Of a stretch of 64,000 nt of DNA, positions 53,195 to 62,579 are shown piece after piece. Every line of letters begins with the position of its first letter. Positions within the stretch are counted from its first letter, which is position 1. The notes under the pieces are model-generated. The model was not told where the DNA came from, searched no databases, and saw nothing but the letters and a program-made list of their open reading frames with translations. Origin of the DNA: Aquimonas sp041395245 (GTDB taxonomy: Bacteria; Pseudomonadota; Gammaproteobacteria; Xanthomonadales; Xanthomonadaceae); assembly GCA_041395245.1 (NCBI GenBank), contig JAWLAY010000017.1:1-64000 (forward strand). The letters run 5' to 3'. Position numbers and translations under genes: made by a program.

Positions 53195-53943
53195 ACGCCG
53201 TGACACAGCCCGGCCTGACCCTGGAAACGCTTGGGGACAGCGCGGTTCTCGCCGTACTGGGTGACAGCCTTCATCCCGAACTCAATCGCGCCGTACTGGC
53301 GCTCGCCGCAGAACTGGACCGTCAACGACCGAAAGGTGTGGTGGATATCGTGCCCGCCTATGCCTCCGTCGCGGTCCACTATCTGCCACTGCGAATGGAT
53401 ACTCCAGCCGACCAAAGCCGTCGCACGATCGAGAGCTGGATTCGTCAAACCTGGTCGCAGCTGCACTGGGAGGCCCAGCATGATTCCGCAAGCGGCAACG
53501 AGGATGTTTGGCATCAGAACATCCTGCCGGTGCCGGTCTGCTACGGCGGTGACTATGGTCCGGATATCGAACACGTCGCGGCGCATTGCCGGATGACGGT
53601 CGACGAAGTCATCGCCCGCCATAGTGCGCCGATCTACCGTGTGGCCATGCTCGGCTTCCAGCCCGGCTTTCCTTACCTGCTGGGACTCGACCCACGACTG
53701 GAAACACCGCGCTTGGCGTCTCCCCGCACCCGCATTGCCGCAGGTGCCGTCGGCATTGGCGGCGCGCAGACAGGCATCTATCCCTTGCCCAGTCCCGGCG
53801 GCTGGCAACTCATCGGCTGGTCGCCGCTGCGCCTGTTTGATCCGCAACGCCAGCCCGCCACCCTGCTGCGTGCCGGATCGCGACTGCGCTTCGTACCCAC
53901 CGCCATCGAGGACATCGACAACCTGCCACAGGGCGCGCGATGA
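53191..53943 (+). CDS. pxpB: 5-oxoprolinase subunit B (KipI-like)
   Basis: Subunit of the ATP-dependent prokaryotic 5-oxoprolinase PxpABC, which opens pyroglutamate to glutamate. The family core GFQPGFPYLLGLDPRL is at about residues 155-170, followed by ASPRTRIAAGAVGIGG and LPSPGGWQLIGW. ATG 53191 overlaps the HIT stop; the longer open frame to 52849 is antisense-like and rejected. The stop overlaps pxpC. Confidence 0.9.
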   Translation: MNAVTQPGLTLETLGDSAVLAVLGDSLHPELNRAVLALAAELDRQRPKGVVDIVPAYASVAVHYLPLRMDTPADQSRRTIESWIRQTWSQLHWEAQHDSASGNEDVWHQNILPVPVCYGGDYGPDIEHVAAHCRMTVDEVIARHSAPIYRVAMLGFQPGFPYLLGLDPRLETPRLASPRTRIAAGAVGIGGAQTGIYPLPSPGGWQLIGWSPLRLFDPQRQPATLLRAGSRLRFVPTAIEDIDNLPQGAR

Positions 53944-54917
53944 GTCTGGAAATCCTCAAGCCCGGACTTTTGACCAGCGTGCAGGATCTCGGACGCCCGC
54001 ATCACCGCGCGCTGGGCGTGCCGGTTGGCGGTGCGGCAGATACCTTCAGCCTGCAGGTCGCCAACGCACTGGTGGGCAATGACAGTGGTGCCGCCGCACT
54101 GGAAATCACCCTGATCGGCCCGCGACTGCGCTTCACGCAAGATGCCGTCATCGCGCTGTGCGGCGGTCGCTTTGAAGCGAGCCTCGACGATCTGGCCCTG
54201 CCAATGTGGCGCGCCATGCGCGTCGCCGCTGGCAGCATCATCGACATCGGACGCAGCCAACGCGGCGCACGGCTCTATCTCGCCGTCGCGGGTGGATTGA
54301 ACTGTCCCAGCGTCCTCGGCAGTCGCGCTACCGCTCTGGACGGGGGATTCGGTGGTTGGCAGGGACGCGCACTGCAAGCCGGAGACCGGTTCGTGTTGTC
54401 GGACTGCTTCAGTCTGGGTCGACATTGGCCACGCCAGAGCATCGGCCTGCATCTTGCCCGCTGGTGGGCCAATCCTGCACCGGCACTGAGTCTGGACCCG
54501 GTCGCGGAAGTTGGCTTGCTGCCCGGACGCCATCCGCCGACCGACAGCGAACTGCTGTTCGGCACGGAATACCTGGTCGACTCGCGTTCCAACCGCATGG
54601 GCCTGCGCCTCGACAGCGAAACACCCCTGTCGATCAGCGCCCCATCCACGCTGTCCGAACCCGTAAGCATCGGCACCGTACAACTGCCACCCGAAGGCAA
54701 ACCCATCGTCCTGCTGGCCGACGCCCAGACCATTGGCGGCTACCCCCGAATCGGCCACGTCCCCAGCGCCGACCTGCCGCGTCTCGCCCAACTCGCCCCC
54801 AACGACCGTCTACGCTTCGTCCCCCACAACGAAGCGCAAGCCCTGCAACGCCTGCAACAACTGGATCGCCACCTGCAACGCCTGCAGGACGCGGCGAAAG
54901 AAGCGCTGAAGCATTGA
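53940..54917 (+). CDS. pxpC: 5-oxoprolinase subunit C (KipA-like)
   Basis: Biotin-dependent-carboxylase-like subunit of PxpABC. SLEILKPGLLTSVQDLGRPH near the start, LGVPVGGAADTFSLQVANAL and RIGHVPSADLPRLAQLAP are typical. Length 325 aa. It is coupled to pxpB by ATGA. pxpA is not beside them, and the next gene (ssb) is convergent, so the third subunit must be elsewhere or absent. Confidence 0.9.
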   Translation: MSLEILKPGLLTSVQDLGRPHHRALGVPVGGAADTFSLQVANALVGNDSGAAALEITLIGPRLRFTQDAVIALCGGRFEASLDDLALPMWRAMRVAAGSIIDIGRSQRGARLYLAVAGGLNCPSVLGSRATALDGGFGGWQGRALQAGDRFVLSDCFSLGRHWPRQSIGLHLARWWANPAPALSLDPVAEVGLLPGRHPPTDSELLFGTEYLVDSRSNRMGLRLDSETPLSISAPSTLSEPVSIGTVQLPPEGKPIVLLADAQTIGGYPRIGHVPSADLPRLAQLAPNDRLRFVPHNEAQALQRLQQLDRHLQRLQDAAKEALKH

Positions 54918-54940
54918 GCAAATTGGCTCGCGTCAAACGA

Positions 54941-54968
54941 AACAAGCCACGCGGTGGCGTGGCTTGTT
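54941..54968. terminator. terminator between convergent pxpC and ssb
   Basis: A perfect 12-bp stem, AACAAGCCACGC with GCGTGGCTTGTT, around the loop GGTG. The minus strand continues with TTTCGTTTG after the stem, so it mainly serves ssb, possibly both genes. Confidence 0.75.
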
Positions 54969-54990
54969 GGGTAAACGGAAACCCGGACGA

Positions 54991-55512
54991 TCAGAAGGGA
55001 ATATCGTCTTCCGGGAAATCGGCCACGCGTGAATCGGGCATTGGGGCCGATGGGCCATTGTCGCGCGGAGGCATGCCGCCGCTCTGACGGGGCGGGGCGC
55101 TACGCGAGTATCCGCCACGATCTGCGCCGCGGTCGCCGCCCGCGTCTGATCGTTCGCTGCGATCACCTTGTGGACGGCCGCCGAGCATCTGCATTTCGTT
55201 GGCGATGATATCGGTGCTGTAGCGCTCGTTGCCGTCGCGATCCATGTATTTATCGGTACGCAGGCTACCTTCCACGTATACCTGACTACCTTTGCGCAGG
55301 TATTCGGAGGCGATTTCGGCGAGCTTGCCGAAGAATTTGACGCGGTGCCATTCGGTCCGTTCCTGCTTCTGGCCCTGTTTATCGGTCCAACTTTCGTTGG
55401 TGGCCAGGCGGACCGAGGTGATGGTGGTACCACCGCCACCTGCCGGATAGCGGGTTTCCGGGTCGGCGCCCAACGTGCCGACGAGAATGACTTTGTTGAT
55501 GCCGCGTGCCAT
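54991..55512 (-). CDS. ssb: single-stranded DNA-binding protein
   Basis: Protects ssDNA in replication and repair. The OB fold (about 1-110) begins MARGINKVILVGTLGADPE and contains TEWHRVKFFGKLAEIASEYL and VYVEGSLRTDKY. A glycine/arginine-rich linker with GGDRGADRGG leads to the acidic tip DDIPF that recruits repair and replication proteins. Length 173 aa, the normal size. Confidence 0.97.
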   Translation of the reverse strand: MARGINKVILVGTLGADPETRYPAGGGGTTITSVRLATNESWTDKQGQKQERTEWHRVKFFGKLAEIASEYLRKGSQVYVEGSLRTDKYMDRDGNERYSTDIIANEMQMLGGRPQGDRSERSDAGGDRGADRGGYSRSAPPRQSGGMPPRDNGPSAPMPDSRVADFPEDDIPF

Positions 55513-55681
55513 GGGGGCTCCTGTTGTCCGGGGCGCCGTCGATCAACGGCACAGGCGGCAGAGTATACCTGCGCACAAGGTGTGCCCCGTCGGAGTTGCG
55601 GGCCTTGGTCGGTAGGAATTCGCCGCGATGTGAAATCCACGCAAGCGGACCCACACGCAAGCCCCGCTATACTTGCGCCCC

Positions 55682-56689
55682 ATGAATCTGCCGCCCCCAA
55701 CCTCCTCGCCTGCGCCCGCCACCGACCTTGCCGCAATCCTGGCGCTTGTCAGCGCGGACATGTCGGCCGTCAATGATCTGATCCGCCGTCGTCTGGCTTC
55801 CGATGTGGTGCTGATCAACCAGATTGGCGAGCACATCATTTCGGCGGGCGGCAAGCGACTGCGTCCGATGCTGGTTTTGCTGGCGGCGCGTGCGCTGGGC
55901 TATCAGGGCGATGCGCATGTCCAGGCGGCGGCGATCATCGAGTTCATTCACACCTCGACGCTGTTGCACGACGATGTGGTTGATGAATCGGACCTGCGTC
56001 GTGGCCGCAAGACGGCGAATGCACTGTGGGGCAATGCGGCCAGCGTGCTGGTCGGCGACTTCCTGTATTCACGCAGCTTCCAGTTGATGGTCGAGCTGGA
56101 CAGTATGCGGATCATGCGCATCCTCGCCGACACGACCAACGCCATCGCCGAGGGCGAGGTGCTGCAGCTACTGCATGTGCACAACCCCGACACCGATGAG
56201 GCCGCCTATCTGCGCGTCATCGAACGCAAAACCGCCGTACTTTTTGCGGCCGCGACCCGTTTGGGTGCGGTGCTGGCGGGCGCCGACGACGCCGTCGAGC
56301 AGGCCATGAGCGAGTTTGGTCTGACGCTGGGCTATGCCTTCCAGATTGCCGACGACGTGCTCGACTACACCGCCGACGCCGATACCCTGGGCAAGAATCT
56401 GGGCGACGATCTGGCCGAGGGCAAGGCCACCCTGCCGGTGATTCATTGCATGAGCCATTGCGACGACGCGCTGCGGCAACGCATTGCGCAGGCGATTGAA
56501 ACCGGCGACCTGCAGGCCATGCCCGAGATCGTCAACGCGATCCATGCGCAAGGCAGTCTCGACTACAGCCGTGCTGTCGCCGAACGTTACGCGGCGCAAG
56601 CGACCGAGGCTTTGCAATGCTGCCCACCCTCGGCGTTCAGGGATGCGCTGCTGGGGCTGGCGCGCTATGCGATTGACCGCAACCACTGA
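55682..56689 (+). CDS. ispB: polyprenyl (octaprenyl) diphosphate synthase
   Basis: Makes the long isoprenoid tail used for ubiquinone. The first aspartate-rich motif is in LLHDDVVDESDLRRG and the second in ADDVLDYTADA. GGKRLRPMLVLLAA and the GEVLQL region are typical of the trans-polyprenyl synthase family. ATG 55682 gives 335 aa; a TTG at 55673 is also in frame. The chain length (C40) is inferred from the family, not visible. Confidence 0.92.
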   Translation: MNLPPPTSSPAPATDLAAILALVSADMSAVNDLIRRRLASDVVLINQIGEHIISAGGKRLRPMLVLLAARALGYQGDAHVQAAAIIEFIHTSTLLHDDVVDESDLRRGRKTANALWGNAASVLVGDFLYSRSFQLMVELDSMRIMRILADTTNAIAEGEVLQLLHVHNPDTDEAAYLRVIERKTAVLFAAATRLGAVLAGADDAVEQAMSEFGLTLGYAFQIADDVLDYTADADTLGKNLGDDLAEGKATLPVIHCMSHCDDALRQRIAQAIETGDLQAMPEIVNAIHAQGSLDYSRAVAERYAAQATEALQCCPPSAFRDALLGLARYAIDRNH

Positions 56690-56799
56690 GCCGAACCGCA
56701 CGACACCCGCAGGGCGTTGAAGAATGGCTGTCCTGACCTCTCAACGCGCGTCGTCGCAGTACATGCCCGCAACAGACTCCTCGACAGCGAGATACCTCC

Positions 56800-57183
56800 T
56801 CAATCGTCATCGCCGCTGACGATGCGCTTCTGAATCCGGTCGAGGTAGTGATCAAGTTCCTCCGTTGACCGGAAAATTTCCTTCACCGGCACCGCCTTGA
56901 CGATGTCGAACACCTTTTCTACCTGCGCTTGAGGATTGACGATCAGCACACGTCCGCTTCGGGCCGCCAACGCCTTGCGTGCGCGAAACACGCTGCGGAT
57001 GCCAGCGCTGGAAATGTAGTCAAGTTTGGCCAGATCGAATACCAAGGTATTCACTTCTGCATCCTCGATCGCCGGCGTGATTTGCCGGTCCAGCTCGTGA
57101 TAGCTGATCGAGTCCAGGCGCCCTTCAATAACAACGACCTGTCGGTCCTGGATACGTTCGCCGATATGGATTCTCAAGCTCAT
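56800..57183 (-). CDS. STAS-domain anti-sigma factor antagonist
   Basis: A 127-aa RsbV/SpoIIAA/HsbA-like protein. The phosphorylation site is the Ser in YISSAGIRSVFRARKAL, preceded by VNTLVFDLAKLD. It would bind an anti-sigma kinase when dephosphorylated. The upstream gene ends 4 nt inside its start (TGATG-type overlap), so both belong to one operon with the sensor-phosphatase fusion. Confidence 0.9.
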   Translation of the reverse strand: MSLRIHIGERIQDRQVVVIEGRLDSISYHELDRQITPAIEDAEVNTLVFDLAKLDYISSAGIRSVFRARKALAARSGRVLIVNPQAQVEKVFDIVKAVPVKEIFRSTEELDHYLDRIQKRIVSGDDD

Positions 57184-59564
57184 GTGACGCTCCTTTGGAA
57201 TTTCTGCCCACTATCCAGAACCAGTTGCAGAATGTTGTGTTCGCCGGCACGGTGATAGTTGGCTTCACTACTGAGGGTTCGCACCAGAAATACACCCAGT
57301 CCGCCAACTTCACGGTCTTCAAGGTCCGCATCCACGTCAGGCAGATTCTGTGCCAAGGGGTTGAAGGGCGAACCGTCATCCATCAGTTCCAGAAACAGCC
57401 CGCCCTCGTAAGGAACAGAGCGAATTTCGCAGGTCACCTCCGAGGGACCGCGCTGACCATGCAGGCAGGCATTGGTAAAGATCTCCTCTGCCACCAATCG
57501 CGCGTCATCACGAGTACTTTGACGGAAGCCAAGGAAACGCAGTCGACGCTCCATCGCGTCCAGCAGGGCCGGCAGATTCTCTAGCCCATGCGATTGCAGC
57601 AGATCCCCGTCCTGCACGACCTGCCGACTCAGCTCGGGTGGCATGCGCAGACACAACATGCACAAATCGTCATTCGGCGGCTTGTCGGCCTGGAACTGCC
57701 GAACCACTTGCGCCATCCCCATCACCACCTGATGCGCACTGCGCGAACGCAAGCCGGCCAGCACATCCTGCAAACGCGTCATGCCGAACATTTCGCCGTC
57801 CAGCTTGGTGGCTTCGACAAGGCCATCGGTGAATAACAACAGCACGTCGCCCTGATGCAGCTTCAAGCCAACTTCAGGGTAATCCGCATCAACTTCGATG
57901 CCGAGTGCCGGTCCGCCATCGATACGGACCAATTCGATCATTCCCTGTGCATGCATCAGCAGGGGCGCGTCATGCCCGGCGCTGGCCAGGCGCAACTGTC
58001 CACTGCCCAGATCGATGCGTCCAACAAGACACGTGGCAAACATGTCGGCCGGATTGTCGATGGCGATATGACGACCAACCCGCGCCAGCACCTCGCTGGG
58101 CAAATCACCGCGGCGTAGGGGCCCATCGAGCAAGGTCACCAGACGTGCCATAAACAAGGCCGCAGGCACGCCCTTGTCCGATACGTCGCCAATGAAAAAG
58201 CTCAGGGTGTTTTCGTCAACCGCCACGACATTGAAGAAGTCGCCTCCCACGGCTCTGGCGGGTTCCAACAAACCGGCCAGTTCAACGGTGTCGGAGACCA
58301 GATCAAGCGCCGTTTCAGACGGCACCATGGCGAGCTGAATATCGCGCGCAACGGTCAGTTCGCGATCCATACGCTCGGTCTGCACCTGCGCACGCGCCAA
58401 CTGCACACGCAATGCCGACTCCGTTTCGAAATCGTCCTGCAGCTTTCGATAACTGGTGGCGAGGCGTTGCGTCATGCGTGCGAACGCTGCTTCCAGGCGG
58501 GTCAGCTCGGCAAATCGCCAAGGATGATGTTCGGCCTGCGGATGCGCGGCGATGGATATCTCGTCCAGGCGTTCGGCAATCGCCACAACGGGCTGCAACA
58601 AACCGGACGCGTAGCGACGTCCCAGCCCGCCGGCGGCGATACCAACGACAACCGCGAGCAGCAGGACCAGACCCATATCGATCAGCGTCAGGCGCATGAT
58701 TGACGCCGCAGAACGCACGGCCACGACCGACCAGCCTTCCGGCGTGAATCCGCGCGCCGCGATATAGCTTTGCGGCGAGAGATTGGCCATGCGCAACGGC
58801 AGCGAGGCAAATTCGTCAGCCTGCCGCGGCAAACCATCAAACTCCTCGCCCGTCGTCTGCAAGACTTCGTAAGGCAACGATTCGCTGCGAAATGCCACGC
58901 GCCCGTCCGAATCGAGGACCAGTAGTTCAAGATCAGGCTGTGACGCAGCCGACTCGAATGCAGCCGCCAGCGTACTGAGTGTCATTGCGCCTTGCACCAC
59001 GGCAATGACCTCACCCTTGCTACCCAATACCGGCGCGCTCGCCGCGCAAAGCAGGTCGTTCCCGAAGCCGCGCCCGATAAATACACTGGATAAATACGCA
59101 CGCCGCCGCTCGCGGGCGAATCGAAAATAGGGCCGATCCGCGACACTGAACTGACGCCAGCCCAAACTCGCCGTGGTGCCCTCTGCGGTGGATCCGGCAA
59201 TGATCAGACCGCTGGCATCCGCAACGATGGCGGTCAAAAATCCTGGAAAACTCCTTCGCAGACCGTCCAGTGCACGCTGGGATCGTTCGACGTCGAACTG
59301 CTGATCCACACCGATTGGGAACAAGTTTGCCAACTGCGCCACGGCGCCTCGGTGGACATCAAGAAACAAGCCCAGATCGGCGACCACGGTTCGTGCGGTG
59401 GCGGTAACGTGAGCCTCCGCCTGCACGCGACGAATCTGGTAATCGAACAGCCCGACCAATAGCCCCAGCACAATCACCGGGACCGTACCGAACAAGGTCA
59501 GGGCGCGTGTGATGACCGGAACGATGCCATTTTCAGCCGGAGAATCGGAGACCTGCATAGGCAT
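57180..59564 (-). CDS. sensor with PP2C (SpoIIE/RsbU-type) phosphatase and C-terminal HATPase kinase domain
   Basis: A 794-aa membrane protein combining sensing and both arms of partner switching. An N-terminal helix (LFGTVPVIVLGLLVGLFDY) and a dCache-like periplasmic domain (about 45-290) end in a second helix (MGLVLLLAVVVGIAAGGLG). A HAMP-like and coiled-coil link (RLEAAFARMTQRL) leads to the phosphatase: ARDIQLAMVPSE, VGGDFFNVV, FIGDVSDKGVPAALFMA and LLFTDGLVEA. The last 150 residues are a HATPase_c domain (ARLVAEEIFTNACLHG, LMDDGSPFNP, GGLGVFLV). Such a fusion resembles Pseudomonas HsbR. Start 59564 is chosen without a strong ribosome site. Confidence 0.85.
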   Translation of the reverse strand: MPMQVSDSPAENGIVPVITRALTLFGTVPVIVLGLLVGLFDYQIRRVQAEAHVTATARTVVADLGLFLDVHRGAVAQLANLFPIGVDQQFDVERSQRALDGLRRSFPGFLTAIVADASGLIIAGSTAEGTTASLGWRQFSVADRPYFRFARERRRAYLSSVFIGRGFGNDLLCAASAPVLGSKGEVIAVVQGAMTLSTLAAAFESAASQPDLELLVLDSDGRVAFRSESLPYEVLQTTGEEFDGLPRQADEFASLPLRMANLSPQSYIAARGFTPEGWSVVAVRSAASIMRLTLIDMGLVLLLAVVVGIAAGGLGRRYASGLLQPVVAIAERLDEISIAAHPQAEHHPWRFAELTRLEAAFARMTQRLATSYRKLQDDFETESALRVQLARAQVQTERMDRELTVARDIQLAMVPSETALDLVSDTVELAGLLEPARAVGGDFFNVVAVDENTLSFFIGDVSDKGVPAALFMARLVTLLDGPLRRGDLPSEVLARVGRHIAIDNPADMFATCLVGRIDLGSGQLRLASAGHDAPLLMHAQGMIELVRIDGGPALGIEVDADYPEVGLKLHQGDVLLLFTDGLVEATKLDGEMFGMTRLQDVLAGLRSRSAHQVVMGMAQVVRQFQADKPPNDDLCMLCLRMPPELSRQVVQDGDLLQSHGLENLPALLDAMERRLRFLGFRQSTRDDARLVAEEIFTNACLHGQRGPSEVTCEIRSVPYEGGLFLELMDDGSPFNPLAQNLPDVDADLEDREVGGLGVFLVRTLSSEANYHRAGEHNILQLVLDSGQKFQRSVT

Positions 59565-59920
59565 TGTCGTTGATTGATATCCAGTTCGAATGCATCGAGG
59601 CAACGGCGGAAAACCAAGTGATACTGGCCGAAGGACGAATAGCCAGCGTCGTATAAAAGCATTGCAGACCTGGTGCCGCATCGCCATGTCAATTTTTCGA
59701 CACTCCGAGGCCGCCCCCCCCCTGCAGGTCGTCACCGAATGCGCGCGAGCGCAGCCCAACAGGCATCCATCAAACGAGCCGCTGCCGCACAACGGGTCGC
59801 ACCGCGTTAGGTGGCGCAAAACCAATCCACTTGGGTGCCTCACGAGCTGGCAACGACCCACAGAAGCTCGCGCACGGTCCTTGCAACGGGCATTGCATTC
59901 GTTCTAGCTGAGAGGCTCCC
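59565..59920. other. 356-nt divergent intergenic region with a nine-C tract
   Basis: No gene is supported here. It holds the promoters for the sensor-phosphatase operon (minus) and motA (plus). A run of nine C (59714-59722) is conspicuous. The minus frame stays open across it but reads as non-protein sequence. A GAGAGG ribosome site precedes motA. Confidence 0.6.
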
Positions 59921-60784
59921 ATGCTGGTCATTGTCGGAATGGTTCTGGTCACTGCCTTCGTATTCGGCGGTTTCATCATCGCCGGTGGCCACATCATGGT
60001 GATTGTCGAAGCGGCGGCCATCGAGCTGTTCATCATCGGTGGCGGTGCCTTGGGTGCCTTTGTGGTCGGCAATTCGATGAAAACGGTCAAGGCCAGCATT
60101 GCCGGCATCATCGCCCTGCTGAAGCCCCCGCCCTTCCAGCGCGCGGACTACATCGAGCTGCTGAAACTGCTCTACGAGCTGCTAATGAAGGCCCGCAAGG
60201 ATGGCCTGATGGCCATCGAGGAGCACGTCGAAAACCCGTCGTCCAGTGCGATCTTCCAGAAGTACCCGAAGGTGCTGAACGACCATCATTTGCTCGACTT
60301 CATTACTGATGCGCTGCGCCTGATCATCGGCGGCAACCTGGCACCGCACGAATTGGAAGCGCTGCTGGATACCGAACTGGAAACCCACCACCACGAGGCG
60401 CTTGAACCCAGCCATGCCATTCAGACCGCCGCCGACGGCATGCCCGCCTTTGGTATCGTCGCGGCGGTACTCGGCATCGTCAAAGTCATGTCCATCGTCG
60501 GTGACGCGCCGCCCGCCGTGATCGGCGCGAAAGTCGCCTCGGCCCTGGTCGGTACTTTCCTCGGCATTCTCATGGGCTACGGCTACATCGGTCCGATGGC
60601 CGCCGCCATGGGTGCGCGCGCGCATCAGGACAGCAAACCCTTCGAAATGGTGAAGATGACCTTGGTCGCGACGCTGCGCGGCTATCCGCCGCCGGTGGCC
60701 ATCGAATTCGCCCGCAAGCTGCTGTTTGCCGACATGCGTCCGTCGTTCGCGGATCTGGAAGCCGAGTTGAAGGCGACCAAGTGA
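59921..60784 (+). CDS. motA: flagellar motor stator protein MotA
   Basis: Proton-driven stator subunit with four membrane segments; the stator converts ion flow into flagellar rotation. The start MLVIVGMVLVTAFVFGGFI, a cytoplasmic loop with the long charged helix (YIELLKLLYELLMKARKDG), and GMPAFGIVAAVLGIVKVM (TM3) and LVGTFLGILMGYGYIGPM (TM4) are typical. Length 287 aa, near E. coli MotA (295). GAGAGG precedes the start. It is paired with motB. Confidence 0.95.
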   Translation: MLVIVGMVLVTAFVFGGFIIAGGHIMVIVEAAAIELFIIGGGALGAFVVGNSMKTVKASIAGIIALLKPPPFQRADYIELLKLLYELLMKARKDGLMAIEEHVENPSSSAIFQKYPKVLNDHHLLDFITDALRLIIGGNLAPHELEALLDTELETHHHEALEPSHAIQTAADGMPAFGIVAAVLGIVKVMSIVGDAPPAVIGAKVASALVGTFLGILMGYGYIGPMAAAMGARAHQDSKPFEMVKMTLVATLRGYPPPVAIEFARKLLFADMRPSFADLEAELKATK

Positions 60785-60838
60785 ACACCCCACGACATTG
60801 CACGATGAACGGACGCAGGGAATCGGCGGAGAAGTCGC

Positions 60839-61861
60839 ATGGCTGACAAGGACAAGGCGCAACCGATCATCATCAAGAAGGTCAAGAAGGGCGGTGGCGG
60901 CCACCATGGTGGTGCCTGGAAAGTCGCCTATGCCGACTTCGTGACCGCGATGATGGCCTTCTTTTTGGTGATGTGGCTGGTTGGCACCTTGCCGGAAGAG
61001 TCCCTTTCCGGCATTTCCGAATACTTCAAGAATCCCAGCGTGCTCAGTGGCACCTCGCGCACGCCGCCGCCCAATGCGCTGGGCGCAGGCGGTGCGGGAA
61101 CCAACCCGGTCAAGGTGTCCAAGAACATGACCTCGCCAACGATGGGTGGCGAGGGACCGAAAGTCGGTGAAGGCGAGTCACCACGCGATGCCGAGGAGGC
61201 CAAGGAAATCGCCCGGCAGGTCGAACAGCAGAAGCTGGAATCCTTGTTGGCGGAGTTGAAGGACGCAATCGAAACCAGCGAATCGCTGGCCCAGTTCAAG
61301 GATCAACTGTTGCTCGACATCACGCCCGAGGGACTGCGTATTCAGATCGTCGATCAACAGAATCGCCCCATGTTCGATATGGGCAGTTCGCGCCTGAAGG
61401 ACTACACCACCGAAATCCTGCGCGAACTGTCGCCCTACATGAACAAGGTGGAAAACCGGATCAGCATCACCGGCCATACCGACCAGTCGCGCTATGCCAG
61501 TCCCAGTGGCTATTCCAACTGGGAGCTTTCCGCCGATCGTGCCAACGCCGCGCGGCGCGCGCTGGTGGCGGCGGGATTGTCCGAGGAAAAATTATCGCGT
61601 GTGGTGGGGCTGTCGTCGTCGGTTCTGTTTGACAAGGAGAACCCGACCAATCCGATCAATCGTCGGATCAGCATCATCGTCATGAGTCAGGCGGCCGAGG
61701 AAGCCGCACGCATGAGTGAAGACGGCGATGCCGCATTGCAGGCACCCGATGCGGCGGTTCCCGGCAGCGAGGACGCGTTCCCCGGCGCCACGGATGCCGA
61801 CGGCAATCCAGCACCGCCCATCACGCCGATTTCACTTCCGAAGCCGCCACAGGCTCGTTGA
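60839..61861 (+). CDS. motB: flagellar motor protein MotB
   Basis: Stator partner that anchors MotA to peptidoglycan. A basic start (KKVKKGGGGHHGGAWKVAYA) leads into one helix with the proton-binding Asp in YADFVTAMMAFFLVMWLVG. The C-terminal OmpA/MotB domain has ISITGHTDQSRYASPSGYSN and WELSADRANAARRALV. At 340 aa it is slightly longer than E. coli MotB owing to an acidic Ala/Pro tail. Its 3' end overlaps the convergent transporter gene by 41 nt. Confidence 0.96.
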   Translation: MADKDKAQPIIIKKVKKGGGGHHGGAWKVAYADFVTAMMAFFLVMWLVGTLPEESLSGISEYFKNPSVLSGTSRTPPPNALGAGGAGTNPVKVSKNMTSPTMGGEGPKVGEGESPRDAEEAKEIARQVEQQKLESLLAELKDAIETSESLAQFKDQLLLDITPEGLRIQIVDQQNRPMFDMGSSRLKDYTTEILRELSPYMNKVENRISITGHTDQSRYASPSGYSNWELSADRANAARRALVAAGLSEEKLSRVVGLSSSVLFDKENPTNPINRRISIIVMSQAAEEAARMSEDGDAALQAPDAAVPGSEDAFPGATDADGNPAPPITPISLPKPPQAR

Positions 61862-62579
61862 GCCAGGATCGAATCCAGCGTCGCGACAGGTAAAGCAGCG
61901 GAATCATCGCGAACGCGGCCAGCACCTTGTAGACGTAGTTGACGCTGGCCACCGCCGCAAACAGGCTGAGCGACCACTGCTGAGGCCCCAGCACGAATGC
62001 GATGTAGAGCACGACAAAGCTGTCGACCAGTTGGGACACCAGAGTGCTTCCCGTCGCACGCATCCAGATCCAGCGCTCGCCGGTCAATCGGCGAATGCGC
62101 TGGAACACGGCGATATCGATCAACTGCCCCAACAGGAAGGCCGTCACCGAACCCGCGATGGTCCAAAGACCCTGTCCGAAGATGACCGCAAACGCGGCCT
62201 GCTGGTCCGGTACACCGTGTTCGACATTCACGCCCCGCCACCATTCCGCTGGCTGCAAGCCGATGGCGAGATACGCAAAGGCAAACCCGTAGATCACCAG
62301 TGCCACGGTCAACCATGACAGCAGTCGAACCCCGCGCGGCCCGTAGTGTTCGTTGATCACATCGGTCATCACGAACACCACCGGCCACAGCAGCACACCG
62401 GCGGTGAAGTTCAATGACCCCGACTGACCGAACAGCGTCCAGTTGAAGGGCGACAACCCCAGCGTCTCCTCCAGCGCAAAGATCTTCACGCCAATGAACT
62501 CCGCCAGCAGCGCGTTGCAGACGAAAAAGCCAGCCAGCACCACGAACAGTCGCTGCGAACGCCCCAACTCAGCCTGCAT
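61821..62579 (-). CDS. queuosine precursor transporter (YhhQ/VUT family)
   Basis: A 252-aa membrane protein of the VUT/QueT-like family, which imports preQ0/preQ1. About six helices are seen (RLFVVLAGFFVCNALLAEF, GVLLWPVVFVMTDVINEHYG, WLTVALVIYGFAFAYLAIGL and others). The motif TDVINEHYGPR is characteristic. ATG 62579 is chosen; it overlaps the DUF502 gene by 11 nt and the two are likely cotranscribed. Queuosine genes are not in the window. Confidence 0.9.
   Translation of the reverse strand: MQAELGRSQRLFVVLAGFFVCNALLAEFIGVKIFALEETLGLSPFNWTLFGQSGSLNFTAGVLLWPVVFVMTDVINEHYGPRGVRLLSWLTVALVIYGFAFAYLAIGLQPAEWWRGVNVEHGVPDQQAAFAVIFGQGLWTIAGSVTAFLLGQLIDIAVFQRIRRLTGERWIWMRATGSTLVSQLVDSFVVLYIAFVLGPQQWSLSLFAAVASVNYVYKVLAAFAMIPLLYLSRRWIRSWLNEPVAASEVKSA

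Noticed and set aside
59870..59885. A possible sigma-54 promoter (GCACG-N4-TTGCA) upstream of motA
   Set aside because: The GC at -12 is present and the spacing is right, but the invariant GG at -24 reads CG, so the match is too weak to call.
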